Assembly: GCF_900009265.2 (NCBI RefSeq)
Contig: NZ_LR735026.1
Location: 195,521 to 259,520, forward strand
Source of the DNA: Planktothrix paucivesiculata PCC 9631
GTDB lineage: Bacteria > Cyanobacteriota > Cyanobacteriia > Cyanobacteriales > Microcoleaceae
Direction: 5' to 3'
DNA: 64,000 nucleotides
The notes beneath the pieces are model-generated. The model was not told the DNA's origin and made no database searches. It worked only from the letters and a program-made list of their open reading frames with translations. A program made the translations under genes and the position numbers. This document shows, in pieces, positions 34,799 to 44,369 of the stretch (positions are counted from its first letter, which is position 1; every line of letters begins with the position of its first letter).

Positions 34799-35230
34799 AT
34801 GAATTATCGCAATCCTGCTCCTACCGTTGATATTATTATTGAATTAAGCGATCGCCCAGCCAGACCGATTGTATTAATTGAACGCAAAAATCCGCCCTTT
34901 GGATGGGCAATTCCTGGGGGATTTGTGGATTATGGAGAATCCGTCGAAACCGCCGCCATTCGGGAAGCCAAAGAAGAAACGGGATTAGATATCGAATTAA
35001 TTGAACAATTTTATGTGTATTCCGATCCCAGTCGAGATCCCCGTCAACATACCCTGAGTGTGGTTTTTTTAGCCACGGCGATCGGTGAGCCCCAAGCCGC
35101 CGATGATGCGAAACATTTAGAACTTTTTGAACCCTGGAGAATCCCGCAAAACCTCTGTTTTGATCATGATCGGATTCTCAAAGATTACTGGCGTTATCGC
35201 CATTACAAAATTAGACCGCCACTGAGTTAA
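34799..35230 (+). CDS. Nudix hydrolase
   Basis: A 143-residue Nudix enzyme with an intact box: [28 protein letters not shown] at about residues 39-66, containing the G-x5-E-x7-REXXEEXGX-type residues. These cleave nucleoside diphosphates linked to another group, such as ADP-ribose or deoxynucleotides; substrate not predicted. The ATG is directly after a heptamer repeat, and no clear ribosome site is seen. Confidence 0.92.
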   Translation: MNYRNPAPTVDIIIELSDRPARPIVLIERKNPPFGWAIPGGFVDYGESVETAAIREAKEETGLDIELIEQFYVYSDPSRDPRQHTLSVVFLATAIGEPQAADDAKHLELFEPWRIPQNLCFDHDRILKDYWRYRHYKIRPPLS

Positions 35231-35255
35231 TCAGTAACGGTCTAATTCTTTAGGA

Positions 35256-35328
<73 letters not shown>

Positions 35329-35516
35329 TCGTTTTCACTTTTACTAATCTAGCAAATATAATCGAGTTTGGCAACCCCTGGCGGAGAAATTTTTTCTAAT
35401 CGGAATTGAGCATAGTATTTTATTGTAGGGGTTTAGTCTCCAAACCCTTTGATTAATTGACTTTGGAGATTCGGCCCTCGGGGTTGGGTTCACAAATCTT
35501 ATTAGGAAGCACAACG

Positions 35517-38054
35517 ATGAAGCACAAGAAACCCCCCGCAGAACTCCTTGGGGTTGGCTTAATTTGGCTGGTGGTGGCGGTGAGTGATCGCCTATGGTTT
35601 AGGATGGATCGGTCTGTTCCGGCTTGGGATCAGGCGGATTATCTGAATGAGGCGTTAAATTATTGGCAAGTTTGGCAACAACCCCAATGGTTTTCCGGGG
35701 ACTGGTGGACTCAGATGTGGATGATGTCCCCTAAAATTCCGCCGTTGACCTATTTATTAACTATTCCCTTTCAGAATATATTAGGCACTGGATCGGATAA
35801 AACTAATGCAGTTCATCTATTATTTAGTGCTATTTTATTCGGTGCAGTTTACGGTTTAGGAACCCTATTATTTAACCGTTCTGTGGGATTTTGGGCGACG
35901 GCTATCTGTGCAATTTTACCCGGACTTTATCACCATCGGTTACAATTTCTGCTCGATTATCCGTTAACCGCTATGGTGACATTAAGTTTCTATAGTTTGA
36001 CTTTATGGTGGGTTTCTGATCTTGATAATTCCGATAAAAAACTAACTAATTCTTGGCGGTGGTCTATCCTATTTGGGATAACTTTTGGATTGGCTATTTT
36101 TATCAAACAAACGGCTCTTTTTTTCTTGTTTACTCCCCTATTATGGGTGACAATAGGAATTTTAAAAAAACGTCAATGGAATAGATTTTTACAATTATTT
36201 GTAGCATTATTATTATCAACAGCAATTATTTTTCCTTGGGCGAGAACCAATTGGTTATTAATGTTAACTTCAGGAAAACGAGCCACTCTTGATTCTGCGA
36301 TCGCTGAAGGTGATCCGGCTTTAAATACTTTAGATGCTTGGACATATTATTTTAAATTACTTCCCGCCCATGTTTCTTTCCCCCTATTAATTATTCCGAT
36401 TATTGGTCTTTTATTCTATATTATTAAACATTATTCTTTGTCTTGGGATCAACACTATCATCCTTTTTATCATTTCTCAAAATTACAATTAAACTGGATA
36501 TCCTTAAAATGGTTAGGGATATTTTGGTGGGGAGGATATTTTATTTCTTCGTTAAATATTAATAAGGATTTTCGTTATACCTTGCCCTTACTCCCAGTTT
36601 TAGCAATTGTTTTAGCCTATTTTTTAACCTTATTTCCTCAAGGTTGGGGCCGACAAATTCGGTGGGGAACTTTGGGTTTAGGGATAATATTAATGATGTT
36701 TAATTTATGGCCGATTGGGAATTATCCGGTTAGACAGATCATGAGAACTTTAAACCCAGGAAATCAACATCATGTTTATTTAGGAAATCCTTGGCCTCAT
36801 GAACAAGTAATTAGCGCGATGATTTCATCACAACCCTATTTAAAAAGCAATTTAGGAGTATTACCTTCAACGCCAGAAATTAATCAACATAATTTAAACT
36901 ATTATGGTTCCTTAGAAGGTTCTCAGGTTCACGGGAGACAGGTGGGAACGAATAAAAAGAATGTTTTACAGGATGTGCGATCAATGTCTTGGTTTGTGAC
37001 TAAAACCGGACAACAGGGCTCAGTAGATCGGGTTCAGGATGCTCAAGAAATGACCATGCAAACCTTAGAAACCAGTCCCGAATTTAAGCTAAATAAACAA
37101 TGGCTATTACCCGATAATAGTTTTTTAAATTTATATGAAAGAATAATTCCCTTTGTAGAAGTTTTACCTCTAAAAGAATCGATTCCCAAAATAGAGTTAG
37201 AAAGGGTTTTAATTCCGTCTCAAGCTCCTCCTGGGGTTCCGGTTCCAGTTACTTATCAATGGCGAGGATCGTTACAGGAATTGCAGCAGGGAATTGTGAT
37301 TTTAAATTGGAAGTTGACTAACCCTAACCCTAAAGGTTTATCGGTTTTGATTCATGATCATGGGATAGGAATGGGACAATTATATGGGGATGCACCGGAT
37401 CAAAGTTATCAAGTTACAGAACGAATGGCAATGCTTCCCTTGGTTAATCTGATCCCGGGAAATTATCAATTAGAAGCTACTTATTTGAACCGAGAAACGG
37501 GGGAAAGCTACAATATTAAGACCCCTGATGTTAGCTTAAAAATTGATCCTAAAGCTCCTCCTGTTGTCGCCCCAGAGTTGGATTTAGTGACGCAGTTAAG
37601 ATTATTAATTGTGAATTTACCCGCAGGAATTAAGGGGTTAGATCCGATTTTTGCTCAGGTGGGAAGAATTAACCAATATGATCCGACTCAAGATTATACT
37701 ATTCAAGCGGAAAAAGCCTTAGAATATCGGTTAAAACAGGAACCAAATCGATTAGATTTTGCTTATAATTTGGCTTTGGCTAATGTTTTACAACAGGATG
37801 CTGAAGGTGCGATCGCAGCCTTAAAAATAGTCACTCAACTTGATAGTCAAAACCCGAATGCTCATGCCTATTTAGGGTTTGTTTATCTGTATAATTTACA
37901 AGCAAAATTAGCAGAACAAGCCTTAAAACCAGCGTTAGAGTTAAACCCCAATCAACCTGAATTTAAGATTTTAGCGGGGGTTTCTCAACTCCTACAGGGG
38001 AATTTTATTCAAGCTTGGCAGAATTTACAAGTCTTGAATAAAATTAATAGTTAG
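35517..38054 (+). CDS. GT39-like membrane glycosyltransferase with C-terminal TPRs
   Basis: An 845-residue integral membrane enzyme. The N-terminal half has about ten to twelve helices with the family signature AWDQADYLNEALNYW (acidic residues needed by PMT/ArnT-type enzymes) and FLLDYPLTAMVTLSFY. The second half has a large soluble domain, followed by TPR units at about 735-835 (AEKALEYRLKQEPNRLDFAYNLALANVLQ and NAHAYLGFVYLYNLQAKLAEQALKPALELNPNQ). Probably transfers a sugar from a lipid carrier in or outside the cytoplasmic membrane; the acceptor is unknown. ATG at 35517 follows AGGAAG; an upstream TTG is less likely. Confidence 0.86.
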   Translation: MKHKKPPAELLGVGLIWLVVAVSDRLWFRMDRSVPAWDQADYLNEALNYWQVWQQPQWFSGDWWTQMWMMSPKIPPLTYLLTIPFQNILGTGSDKTNAVHLLFSAILFGAVYGLGTLLFNRSVGFWATAICAILPGLYHHRLQFLLDYPLTAMVTLSFYSLTLWWVSDLDNSDKKLTNSWRWSILFGITFGLAIFIKQTALFFLFTPLLWVTIGILKKRQWNRFLQLFVALLLSTAIIFPWARTNWLLMLTSGKRATLDSAIAEGDPALNTLDAWTYYFKLLPAHVSFPLLIIPIIGLLFYIIKHYSLSWDQHYHPFYHFSKLQLNWISLKWLGIFWWGGYFISSLNINKDFRYTLPLLPVLAIVLAYFLTLFPQGWGRQIRWGTLGLGIILMMFNLWPIGNYPVRQIMRTLNPGNQHHVYLGNPWPHEQVISAMISSQPYLKSNLGVLPSTPEINQHNLNYYGSLEGSQVHGRQVGTNKKNVLQDVRSMSWFVTKTGQQGSVDRVQDAQEMTMQTLETSPEFKLNKQWLLPDNSFLNLYERIIPFVEVLPLKESIPKIELERVLIPSQAPPGVPVPVTYQWRGSLQELQQGIVILNWKLTNPNPKGLSVLIHDHGIGMGQLYGDAPDQSYQVTERMAMLPLVNLIPGNYQLEATYLNRETGESYNIKTPDVSLKIDPKAPPVVAPELDLVTQLRLLIVNLPAGIKGLDPIFAQVGRINQYDPTQDYTIQAEKALEYRLKQEPNRLDFAYNLALANVLQQDAEGAIAALKIVTQLDSQNPNAHAYLGFVYLYNLQAKLAEQALKPALELNPNQPEFKILAGVSQLLQGNFIQAWQNLQVLNKINS

Positions 38055-38083
38055 GTAGAGATTGATCAGGAGATAATTAATTC

Positions 38084-38881
38084 CTAATCTAATATAGCCC
38101 CGCGTTCTTTGAGGTTCAGTTTAGCTTCGGGAGAAAGTCCGACTACAGCGACAAATTTAGCATTTTCGACAATAGTGTCGGTGAGATAAATTCCACTTAA
38201 ATTAGAACCGCTTAAATCCGCATTACTTAAATTAGCGCGGGTTAAATTAGCTCCAATTAAGTTAGTTTCTTTCAAGTCTGCATAACGTAAATCCCTTTCA
38301 ATTGCTCCTTGGGTGACAATTTCTTGAACCAGTCGCCATTTGTCACTCAGTTGGGTGGTTTCATCAATTAAGGTTCCACTTAAATTTGCCCCCCTGAGAT
38401 CGGCTCCTAAAAGGTTAGCACTTTTGAGATCAGCCCCAATTAAATTAACTCCAGTCAGATTAGAGTTGGTCAAAACTGCCCGGGTCAAATTAGCATTAAT
38501 TAATTTAACATTAGTTAGATTAGCCCCGGTTAAATTTGCCCCAATTAATTTAGTATAAATTAAGTTGGCTCCACTTAAATAGGTATTAATTAAATGGGTG
38601 CGGTTGAGATAAGCACCAACTAATTTAGCTCCATTCAGATAGGCGCGGCTCAGATCCGAACCACTTAAATCAGCACCACTTAAATTAGCATTAATTAGGT
38701 TAACTCCGGTCAAATCGGCTTCGCTTAAATCCGCTTCTTGCAAGTCGGCATTAATCAGATTTGCTCCACTTAAATCGACACTACTTAAATCAACGCCATT
38801 GAGTTGAATCCCAATTAAGATAGCGCCTCGAAAATCCCTTTCCCCGTAGGTATATTTTTCTAGTAATTGTTTAATATCCAT
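38084..38881 (-). CDS. Pentapeptide repeat protein
   Basis: A 265-residue protein with tandem A(D/N)LXX repeats: a long run (about 29-160), a break of about 28 residues (TTQLSDKWRLVQEIVTQGAIE), then another six to eight repeats. It is expected to form a right-handed quadrilateral beta helix. The break recurs in cyanobacterial members. Function unknown; no signal peptide. It is convergent with the glycosyltransferase gene, with only 29 bases between. Confidence 0.95.
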   Translation of the reverse strand: MDIKQLLEKYTYGERDFRGAILIGIQLNGVDLSSVDLSGANLINADLQEADLSEADLTGVNLINANLSGADLSGSDLSRAYLNGAKLVGAYLNRTHLINTYLSGANLIYTKLIGANLTGANLTNVKLINANLTRAVLTNSNLTGVNLIGADLKSANLLGADLRGANLSGTLIDETTQLSDKWRLVQEIVTQGAIERDLRYADLKETNLIGANLTRANLSNADLSGSNLSGIYLTDTIVENAKFVAVVGLSPEAKLNLKERGAILD

Positions 38882-38963
38882 TGTTTAATGTTTAATCTAA
38901 TTCTTGTTACCCTGACTCGACAATAAATTGGCTATTGATGAACAAAGATATCGGGGGTAAAAT

Positions 38964-41354
38964 CTATAATTTATTCCGATTCCGACGAGCAGAACGTAAT
39001 AATTTCACCCGATAAGGATCAGCATCAGTACGCCAGTAGACACGATAACCCCTGATTTCTGCACAATGGTCTTCTAAACATTTTAACCAACCCAGGCGCG
39101 TTTGAATCAATCCAAAGTTATCGAACAGTCCCCATTTTTCCTCTTGGTCAGAGAGTTTTACCAACTGTTGATGGTGGGGATAGTCTGGGGTAACTAAGGT
39201 GTGTTTGCGATGCAAAATTGGCGGGTTGGGGCCATCATAGGTTTGATAGCTAACATGAAGATCCCGCAGGTCAATTTGCATACAGTTACTCAGGGTCGGA
39301 TGGGTTTCCAGATCAAAATCGGGGGAAAATAAATAGGAAATTTTGGGAGTTTTGATATGAAACTTAATTAAGTTTGCCCCTTCAGGACGACCCAGGGTTT
39401 GACTAGCACATCCTTCATAGAGTCGCAGTAATGGAGAGAGTTTTTCCAGTGCGCAAATATGAATCCAGAGGGAATTGGCTCGTTTTTGACCTACTTCACT
39501 GTTTTGGCAATGGTTGGCAATAATTTTAGGATCACCCAGAGTATATAACATTAAATCTGCTAAATCACAAGATTTTCTATAACTACCGAATAAACCTTTT
39601 ATATCATTTTTCATTGCTTCTGAAAGTTGAAACAGTTTCGGACGGCGACTAAATCGACTTAAGGCAATATAAACCAGTAAATCTTGACGGCGTTTATGGG
39701 CGATCGCATCCCATTCTTCGGGATTTGTAACTTGTAAAATAATTTGAAATGCTCGTTTCAAACTGCCAAATTCCTGTTGAAGTTGTTCGGCTTCTGGAAG
39801 TTCGGTTTCCACGGGTAAACGACCGCGATCGCTGATAAATTCAATTAAAGGTTGCAGTAATTCTTGATAATCTTCAAACCGTTTCAAACTTAAACGAATT
39901 CGGGGAGATGTTAACCGAGAATGGAAGCGATCGGCTCGAAATTTTTCGGCTTCGCTCTCATCTCGAAACACAATATAAACCCCTAAATCTAAGGGAATTG
40001 CATCAACATTTAAGACCTGATCAATATAAACTTTGAGTTCTTCCTGTTGATAATATTTTTGAAAGGTATTGCGACTGGTAATCACCCCATCGCCATAAAC
40101 CATAATTCCTTTTTCTTGGGCATCTACTAATACTTGGGCTGCAACAATTAAAACTTTTTGAGCTAAATTCCAGGCTTGACTTAAGGCTTCCCGTCGTTCG
40201 TTTTGACATTCAATTACATTAATCACATACCCCAAATTCACAATATCGGATTCTATTTGGGGAGTCTGGGGAGAATAATAAGGGTCCCATCCGCTACTTG
40301 TATACCCCTGTTCAGCTAACCGTTGAATATCTCCCCCATATCCACAACCATAATCAAAAAAAGTGCTATTTTCTTGAAATACTTCCGCTTCTAGGGCTAA
40401 ACGCACCGGACGGGATAAATGTTTACGGGGAATGGCGGCGCGATGGCGTTCAATTTTGGGTGAGAAATGTAAGGCATTTTCGGAATTAAATTCGGTTAAA
40501 TTATTAGTTAGTTCTGAAAGTTTCATCACCCGATGATCATGGATTTCTACCCCGTGTTTATGTAAGTGTTGTTGCCAACCTTTGCGAGTTCCAATGGTTC
40601 GGTATAAACGGGTTTCTGAGTTAATAAATTCTTGGCGGGATGAAAGTTTAGGCGTTTCTAATAATCCTAATCGTTCTTCGGTTTTGGTGAGTTGTTTAAA
40701 CTTTTGGTAATTGGGATAATTTGTAGTAACAAAGGTTTCTTTTCTGTGTAAAATCGGAGGATTATCACTATTAGAATAATCCATAATATTTACCTGTCCG
40801 GTTTTAACATTGACTTGAAAACTCGCTGTTAAGGCAGGATGGGGATCTTGATCAAAATCAGGATAAAACAAATAAGAAATTAATGATTGATTGGTATGAA
40901 ATTTAATCAGAGTAAAGGGTTTTAAGGAAGGCAAATAAAAACGACTTAATTGTTCGTATATTCTTAATACAATATTTAACTCGCATAAAGCTGAACGATG
41001 AATATATAAAGCGTTGGGTAATTTTTTGCCTAGGGGACTTTGTTGGCAATATTGAGTGATAATATTCAGATTTTCAACGGTTATTAATAATTGATTAATT
41101 AAAATACAGGTCTGTTGATAACTGCCAAAATAGTTAGCAATTTCTTGTTGAATTTGTGGAGAAAAATCCTGAAAAGATTTCAGACGGGGGGGAACTTGTC
41201 TTTGTAGAGCTTGTACCGCTAGAAACACCAGTAAATCATCCCCAACGGACAAATCACAGTTGGGAAAATTCTGTTGAGTTAAAACCTCAGAGGTGGTAAG
41301 GGCTTCCCAAGAGTAACTCTGGGGAGGAAAAACAAGATGATGACTATGACTCAT
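38964..41354 (-). CDS. Orphan methyltransferase of the DNA-phosphorothioation-associated family, with duplicated flanking domains
   Basis: A 796-residue protein. The core (about 302-480) has HRAAIPRKHLSRPVRLALE, then SAM motif I FDYGCGYGGDIQRL (333-346) and GWDPYY, NLGYVINVIEC, and a late AIPLDLGVYIVFRDE. This matches, by recall, the family named 'DNA phosphorothioation-associated putative methyltransferase' (TIGR04096). On each side lie clearly homologous domains: residues 39-276 and 557-772 (FGSYQQTC/FGSYRKSC, LIKFH...ISYLF.PDFD, NPPILHRK, GW...L..H..EI...RV). No dndABCDE genes are nearby. Its target is unknown. Confidence 0.85.
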   Translation of the reverse strand: MSHSHHLVFPPQSYSWEALTTSEVLTQQNFPNCDLSVGDDLLVFLAVQALQRQVPPRLKSFQDFSPQIQQEIANYFGSYQQTCILINQLLITVENLNIITQYCQQSPLGKKLPNALYIHRSALCELNIVLRIYEQLSRFYLPSLKPFTLIKFHTNQSLISYLFYPDFDQDPHPALTASFQVNVKTGQVNIMDYSNSDNPPILHRKETFVTTNYPNYQKFKQLTKTEERLGLLETPKLSSRQEFINSETRLYRTIGTRKGWQQHLHKHGVEIHDHRVMKLSELTNNLTEFNSENALHFSPKIERHRAAIPRKHLSRPVRLALEAEVFQENSTFFDYGCGYGGDIQRLAEQGYTSSGWDPYYSPQTPQIESDIVNLGYVINVIECQNERREALSQAWNLAQKVLIVAAQVLVDAQEKGIMVYGDGVITSRNTFQKYYQQEELKVYIDQVLNVDAIPLDLGVYIVFRDESEAEKFRADRFHSRLTSPRIRLSLKRFEDYQELLQPLIEFISDRGRLPVETELPEAEQLQQEFGSLKRAFQIILQVTNPEEWDAIAHKRRQDLLVYIALSRFSRRPKLFQLSEAMKNDIKGLFGSYRKSCDLADLMLYTLGDPKIIANHCQNSEVGQKRANSLWIHICALEKLSPLLRLYEGCASQTLGRPEGANLIKFHIKTPKISYLFSPDFDLETHPTLSNCMQIDLRDLHVSYQTYDGPNPPILHRKHTLVTPDYPHHQQLVKLSDQEEKWGLFDNFGLIQTRLGWLKCLEDHCAEIRGYRVYWRTDADPYRVKLLRSARRNRNKL

Positions 41355-41458
41355 TCATCTGACCCCCATGAAAACGTGGCAGTTTGTTCTGATTTTAAAG
41401 CAAGAAACAGGAATTAAGAATTAAGAATCATAAAGTTTAACTAAAGAAGTTGTCAACT

Positions 41459-43246
41459 ATGACTAGCGAATCCCTGTTTCCCCATGAATCTCCCTATCTG
41501 ACAATCCCAAAACAAGAAAACTCAATCATCCAACGCCGTCGCCGTCACAAAGCAGTCATTTTATTATTATTAATCGGTAGTTTTTTTTGCAGTTTAGGAA
41601 TTAAACTGGTACAGTTACAATTTGTCGAGGGAGAATATAATCGTATTCGGGCAGAAAATAACCGTTTACGCCTGATTTCTGTCCCGGCTAAACGGGGTCA
41701 AATTTTGGATCGAAAGGGGAATTTATTAGCGGGAAGTCAACTCTCTCGTTTTGTATATTTATGGCCGCAAGAACAGTCTCCTGAACAATGGAAAATCACG
41801 GCGGAACAACTCCATACTATTTTAAATGTTCCCGCTTCTGAGATTCTACAAAAATTAGAAAAAACCGGATATCGCTCTCGAATTCCCGTGAGAGTCAGTC
41901 CTAATCTTTCCCCTGAAATGTTTATTGGTTTAGCCGAAAAAGTGGAAGATTTACGCGGTGTTGAAGTCAGGGGAGAATCCCGAAGAAGTTATCCCAATGG
42001 CAGATTAGCCGCTCATATTTTAGGCTATATTGGTGAGGCGACACCGGAAGAATTAAAAGCAAATCTTGATTATCCGATGGGAATGATGGTGGGAAAAATG
42101 GGGGTTGAAAAATTAGTAAATTCCCAAATAGAAGGAGTTTGGGGAAACCGATTAATTGAAGCGAATGCCAAAGGCCAGGAAATTCAAGAGTTAGGACTAC
42201 AATCTCCTAAACAGGGTAAATCGGTTCAGTTAACCCTAGATTTAGCATTACAAAAAACTGCCGAAAAAGCCTTGGCAAATCGTCGCGGGGCGGTGGTGGT
42301 TTTAAATGTCAAAACCGGGGCTATTTTAGCCTTGGCTAGTGGGCCGACATTTGATCCCAATTTATTTACAAATCAAGTTACAGATAAGGACTGGAAAAAG
42401 CTACAAAGCACTGAACAACCTTTATTAAATCGAGCGTTGCAAGGTTATCCCCCCGGCAGTACCTTTAAGATTGTCACCACGACGGCCGGAATTGAATCGG
42501 GGAATTTTTCCATTACTTCTAAAATCTCGACTGCTACATCAATTAAAATTGGGGGAATTTCCTTTTATGAACATGGAAAGGGTTATGGTATCATTGGATT
42601 TAGGGAGGCTTTAGCATTTAGTAGTAATACATTTTTCTATCAAGTTGGGGTAAAATCGGGGCCGGAAAATATTTCTAAATGGGGCAAAGAATTAGGCATT
42701 GCCGGGACAATTAATTTAGATTTATTGGGGTTAGATGGGGCAAATCAAGGGCAAATTCCTACTCCTAAAGAGAAGGAAAAATTATATGATGAACCTTGGT
42801 ATATTGGGGATACGGTGACGATGGCAATTGGTCAGGGTTTAGTCTTAGTGACGCCCTTAGAATTAGCTGTGATGGTTTCTACAGTGGCTAATAGTGGTTG
42901 GCGAGTTCAACCCCATTTATTAACATCTCAAACTAATACAATCCAAACAAAACCGATTAAAACCAAAATTTCTGCATCAACTTTAAATCTGATTCGGGCT
43001 GGATTAATTGATGTGGTGAAAAAAGGAACGGGACGCAGTTTAAATGATGGTTCAATTCCTTTAACTGGAGGAAAAACAGGAACCGTTGAAATGCCTGGAC
43101 ACCCTGATAATGCCATGTATGTGGGGTTTGGGCCTGCCAATAAACCAGAAATTGCGATCGCTGTTTTGGTCGAAGCCGGAGGATATGGGGCGGTTTCTGC
43201 GGCTCCAATTGCTCAAGACATTTTCAAAACCTATTTTAGTAAATAA
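41459..43246 (+). CDS. mrdA: Penicillin-binding protein 2 (peptidoglycan transpeptidase)
   Basis: Cross-links peptidoglycan during cell elongation, with RodA. A single N-terminal membrane helix (about 28-53) is followed by the PBP dimerisation region (KRGQILDRKGNLLAGS). The transpeptidase has S334-x-x-K337 in PPGSTFK, the S388-x-N390 motif in SSNTFFYQ, and KTG at 539-541 in TGGKTGTVE, all present. I chose ATG 41459, three codons after a TTG. At 595 residues it is full length. A repeat cluster follows its stop. Confidence 0.93.
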   Translation: MTSESLFPHESPYLTIPKQENSIIQRRRRHKAVILLLLIGSFFCSLGIKLVQLQFVEGEYNRIRAENNRLRLISVPAKRGQILDRKGNLLAGSQLSRFVYLWPQEQSPEQWKITAEQLHTILNVPASEILQKLEKTGYRSRIPVRVSPNLSPEMFIGLAEKVEDLRGVEVRGESRRSYPNGRLAAHILGYIGEATPEELKANLDYPMGMMVGKMGVEKLVNSQIEGVWGNRLIEANAKGQEIQELGLQSPKQGKSVQLTLDLALQKTAEKALANRRGAVVVLNVKTGAILALASGPTFDPNLFTNQVTDKDWKKLQSTEQPLLNRALQGYPPGSTFKIVTTTAGIESGNFSITSKISTATSIKIGGISFYEHGKGYGIIGFREALAFSSNTFFYQVGVKSGPENISKWGKELGIAGTINLDLLGLDGANQGQIPTPKEKEKLYDEPWYIGDTVTMAIGQGLVLVTPLELAVMVSTVANSGWRVQPHLLTSQTNTIQTKPIKTKISASTLNLIRAGLIDVVKKGTGRSLNDGSIPLTGGKTGTVEMPGHPDNAMYVGFGPANKPEIAIAVLVEAGGYGAVSAAPIAQDIFKTYFSK

Positions 43247-43252
43247 GTTTTT

Positions 43253-43345
43253 TCAGTTATCAGTTATCAGTTAAAATAAGGCAGTGTAATGGGTAAATGA
43301 CCTAAAAACTGATAACTAACAACTGATAACTGATCACTGATGACT
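43253..43345. repeat. ATCAGTTA-type repeat cluster with inverted arms
   Basis: CAGTTATCAGTTATCAGTTA on the left and its complement CTGATAACT...CTGATAACTG on the right could fold into a long imperfect stem between PBP2 and the phosphoesterase gene. Same family as 2632-2762. Confidence 0.8.
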
Positions 43346-43356
43346 GATTTACACTT

Positions 43357-44277
43357 ATGCCTTTAAAAAGACGTCAATTTCTGTTACTAGCCAGTTTGAG
43401 TGCTGCTAGTTTTATCGGATTAGGAACGACTAGAAAAATTTTGACCGCCTCTGAGAGTTCCCATCTAAAAATCCCCCAAGACAAAGGCTATGATATGGCA
43501 TCTATTCCTAATGGGAAACCCCTATTTCGTTTTGTTGCGATTGGAGATGCGGGAACCGGAGAAACAGGACAATATGAAGTCGCAAAGGCGATGGTTCGCT
43601 ATCATCAAGATCATCCTTTTCAAGTTGTTACTTTACTCGGAGATAATATATATACTAATGGTGAAATTGAAAAAATTAATACGGTTTTTGAGAAACCATA
43701 TCAACCTTTACTGGAAAAAGGGGTTAAATTTTATGCCTGTTTAGGAAACCATGATATCAGAACAGAAAATGGTAATCGACAGGTAACGTATCCTTTATTT
43801 AATATGCAGGGTCGTTACTATACATTTGAATATGATCCGGTACAATTTTTTGTTTTAGATGCGAATAATAATGCCGATTGGGAAAAACAAATACCTTGGT
43901 TAGAAGACCAACTGAAACGGAGTCAAACCCCTTGGAAAATTGTTTATAGTCATTTTCCGATCTATTCTTCTGGATTGTATGGAGTCAACCCAGAATTAAT
44001 TAATCGCTTAACTCCTTTATTTAAAAAATATGGGGTGCAACTTTATATGAATGGTCATGAACATAATTATGAACGTACTAAACCTATTGATGGTACAACT
44101 TATTTGATCAGTGGTAATGGGGGGGCAAGTATTCGACCTGTAGAACCTTCCGAGTTGACCGAAAATGCCGCCTCAACCCTTGGATTTACTGCCATTGAGG
44201 TTTATGCTGATCAGATGTTTATTCAGGCAATTGATACTAACAATCAAGTGTTTGATCAGGCAATTATTCGTTTATAA
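43357..44277 (+). CDS. Metallophosphoesterase with Tat-like signal
   Basis: A calcineurin-like phosphoesterase, 306 residues. The N-terminus KRRQFLLLASLSAASFIG is a twin-arginine-like signal, suggesting folded export to the periplasm. Metal-binding motifs are all present: AIGDAGTG (D-x-H-type variant), LLGDNIYTNG (GDxxY), LGNHD, YSHFPIYSSG, and YMNGHEHNYERTK. The pattern resembles purple acid phosphatase-like enzymes (3',5'-cAMP phosphodiesterase or phosphatase). ATG 43357. Confidence 0.9.
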   Translation: MPLKRRQFLLLASLSAASFIGLGTTRKILTASESSHLKIPQDKGYDMASIPNGKPLFRFVAIGDAGTGETGQYEVAKAMVRYHQDHPFQVVTLLGDNIYTNGEIEKINTVFEKPYQPLLEKGVKFYACLGNHDIRTENGNRQVTYPLFNMQGRYYTFEYDPVQFFVLDANNNADWEKQIPWLEDQLKRSQTPWKIVYSHFPIYSSGLYGVNPELINRLTPLFKKYGVQLYMNGHEHNYERTKPIDGTTYLISGNGGASIRPVEPSELTENAASTLGFTAIEVYADQMFIQAIDTNNQVFDQAIIRL

Positions 44278-44316
44278 GCAATAGTAAACACTAATCAGTC
44301 ATCAGTTTATTACCCA

Positions 44317-44366
44317 TTCGTAATTCGTAATTCGTAATTCGTAATTCGTAATTCATAATTCATAAT
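44317..44366. repeat. Tandem heptamer repeat (ATTCGTA)n
   Basis: About seven units of ATTCGTA / ATTCATA between converging genes; the last units diverge to ATTCATA. It abuts the stop codon region of the hybrid kinase. Confidence 0.88.
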
Positions 44367-44369
44367 TAC

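Noticed and set aside
38340-38558. Plus-strand frame inside the pentapeptide gene
   Set aside because: It mirrors the periodic pentapeptide coding on the other strand (repeating LAPIKL-type units) and is a shadow.
38964-41354. Reading the methyltransferase as part of a complete phosphorothioation (Dnd) system
   Set aside because: No dndABCDE or ssp-like gene occurs in the window, and neighbours are a pentapeptide protein and PBP2.
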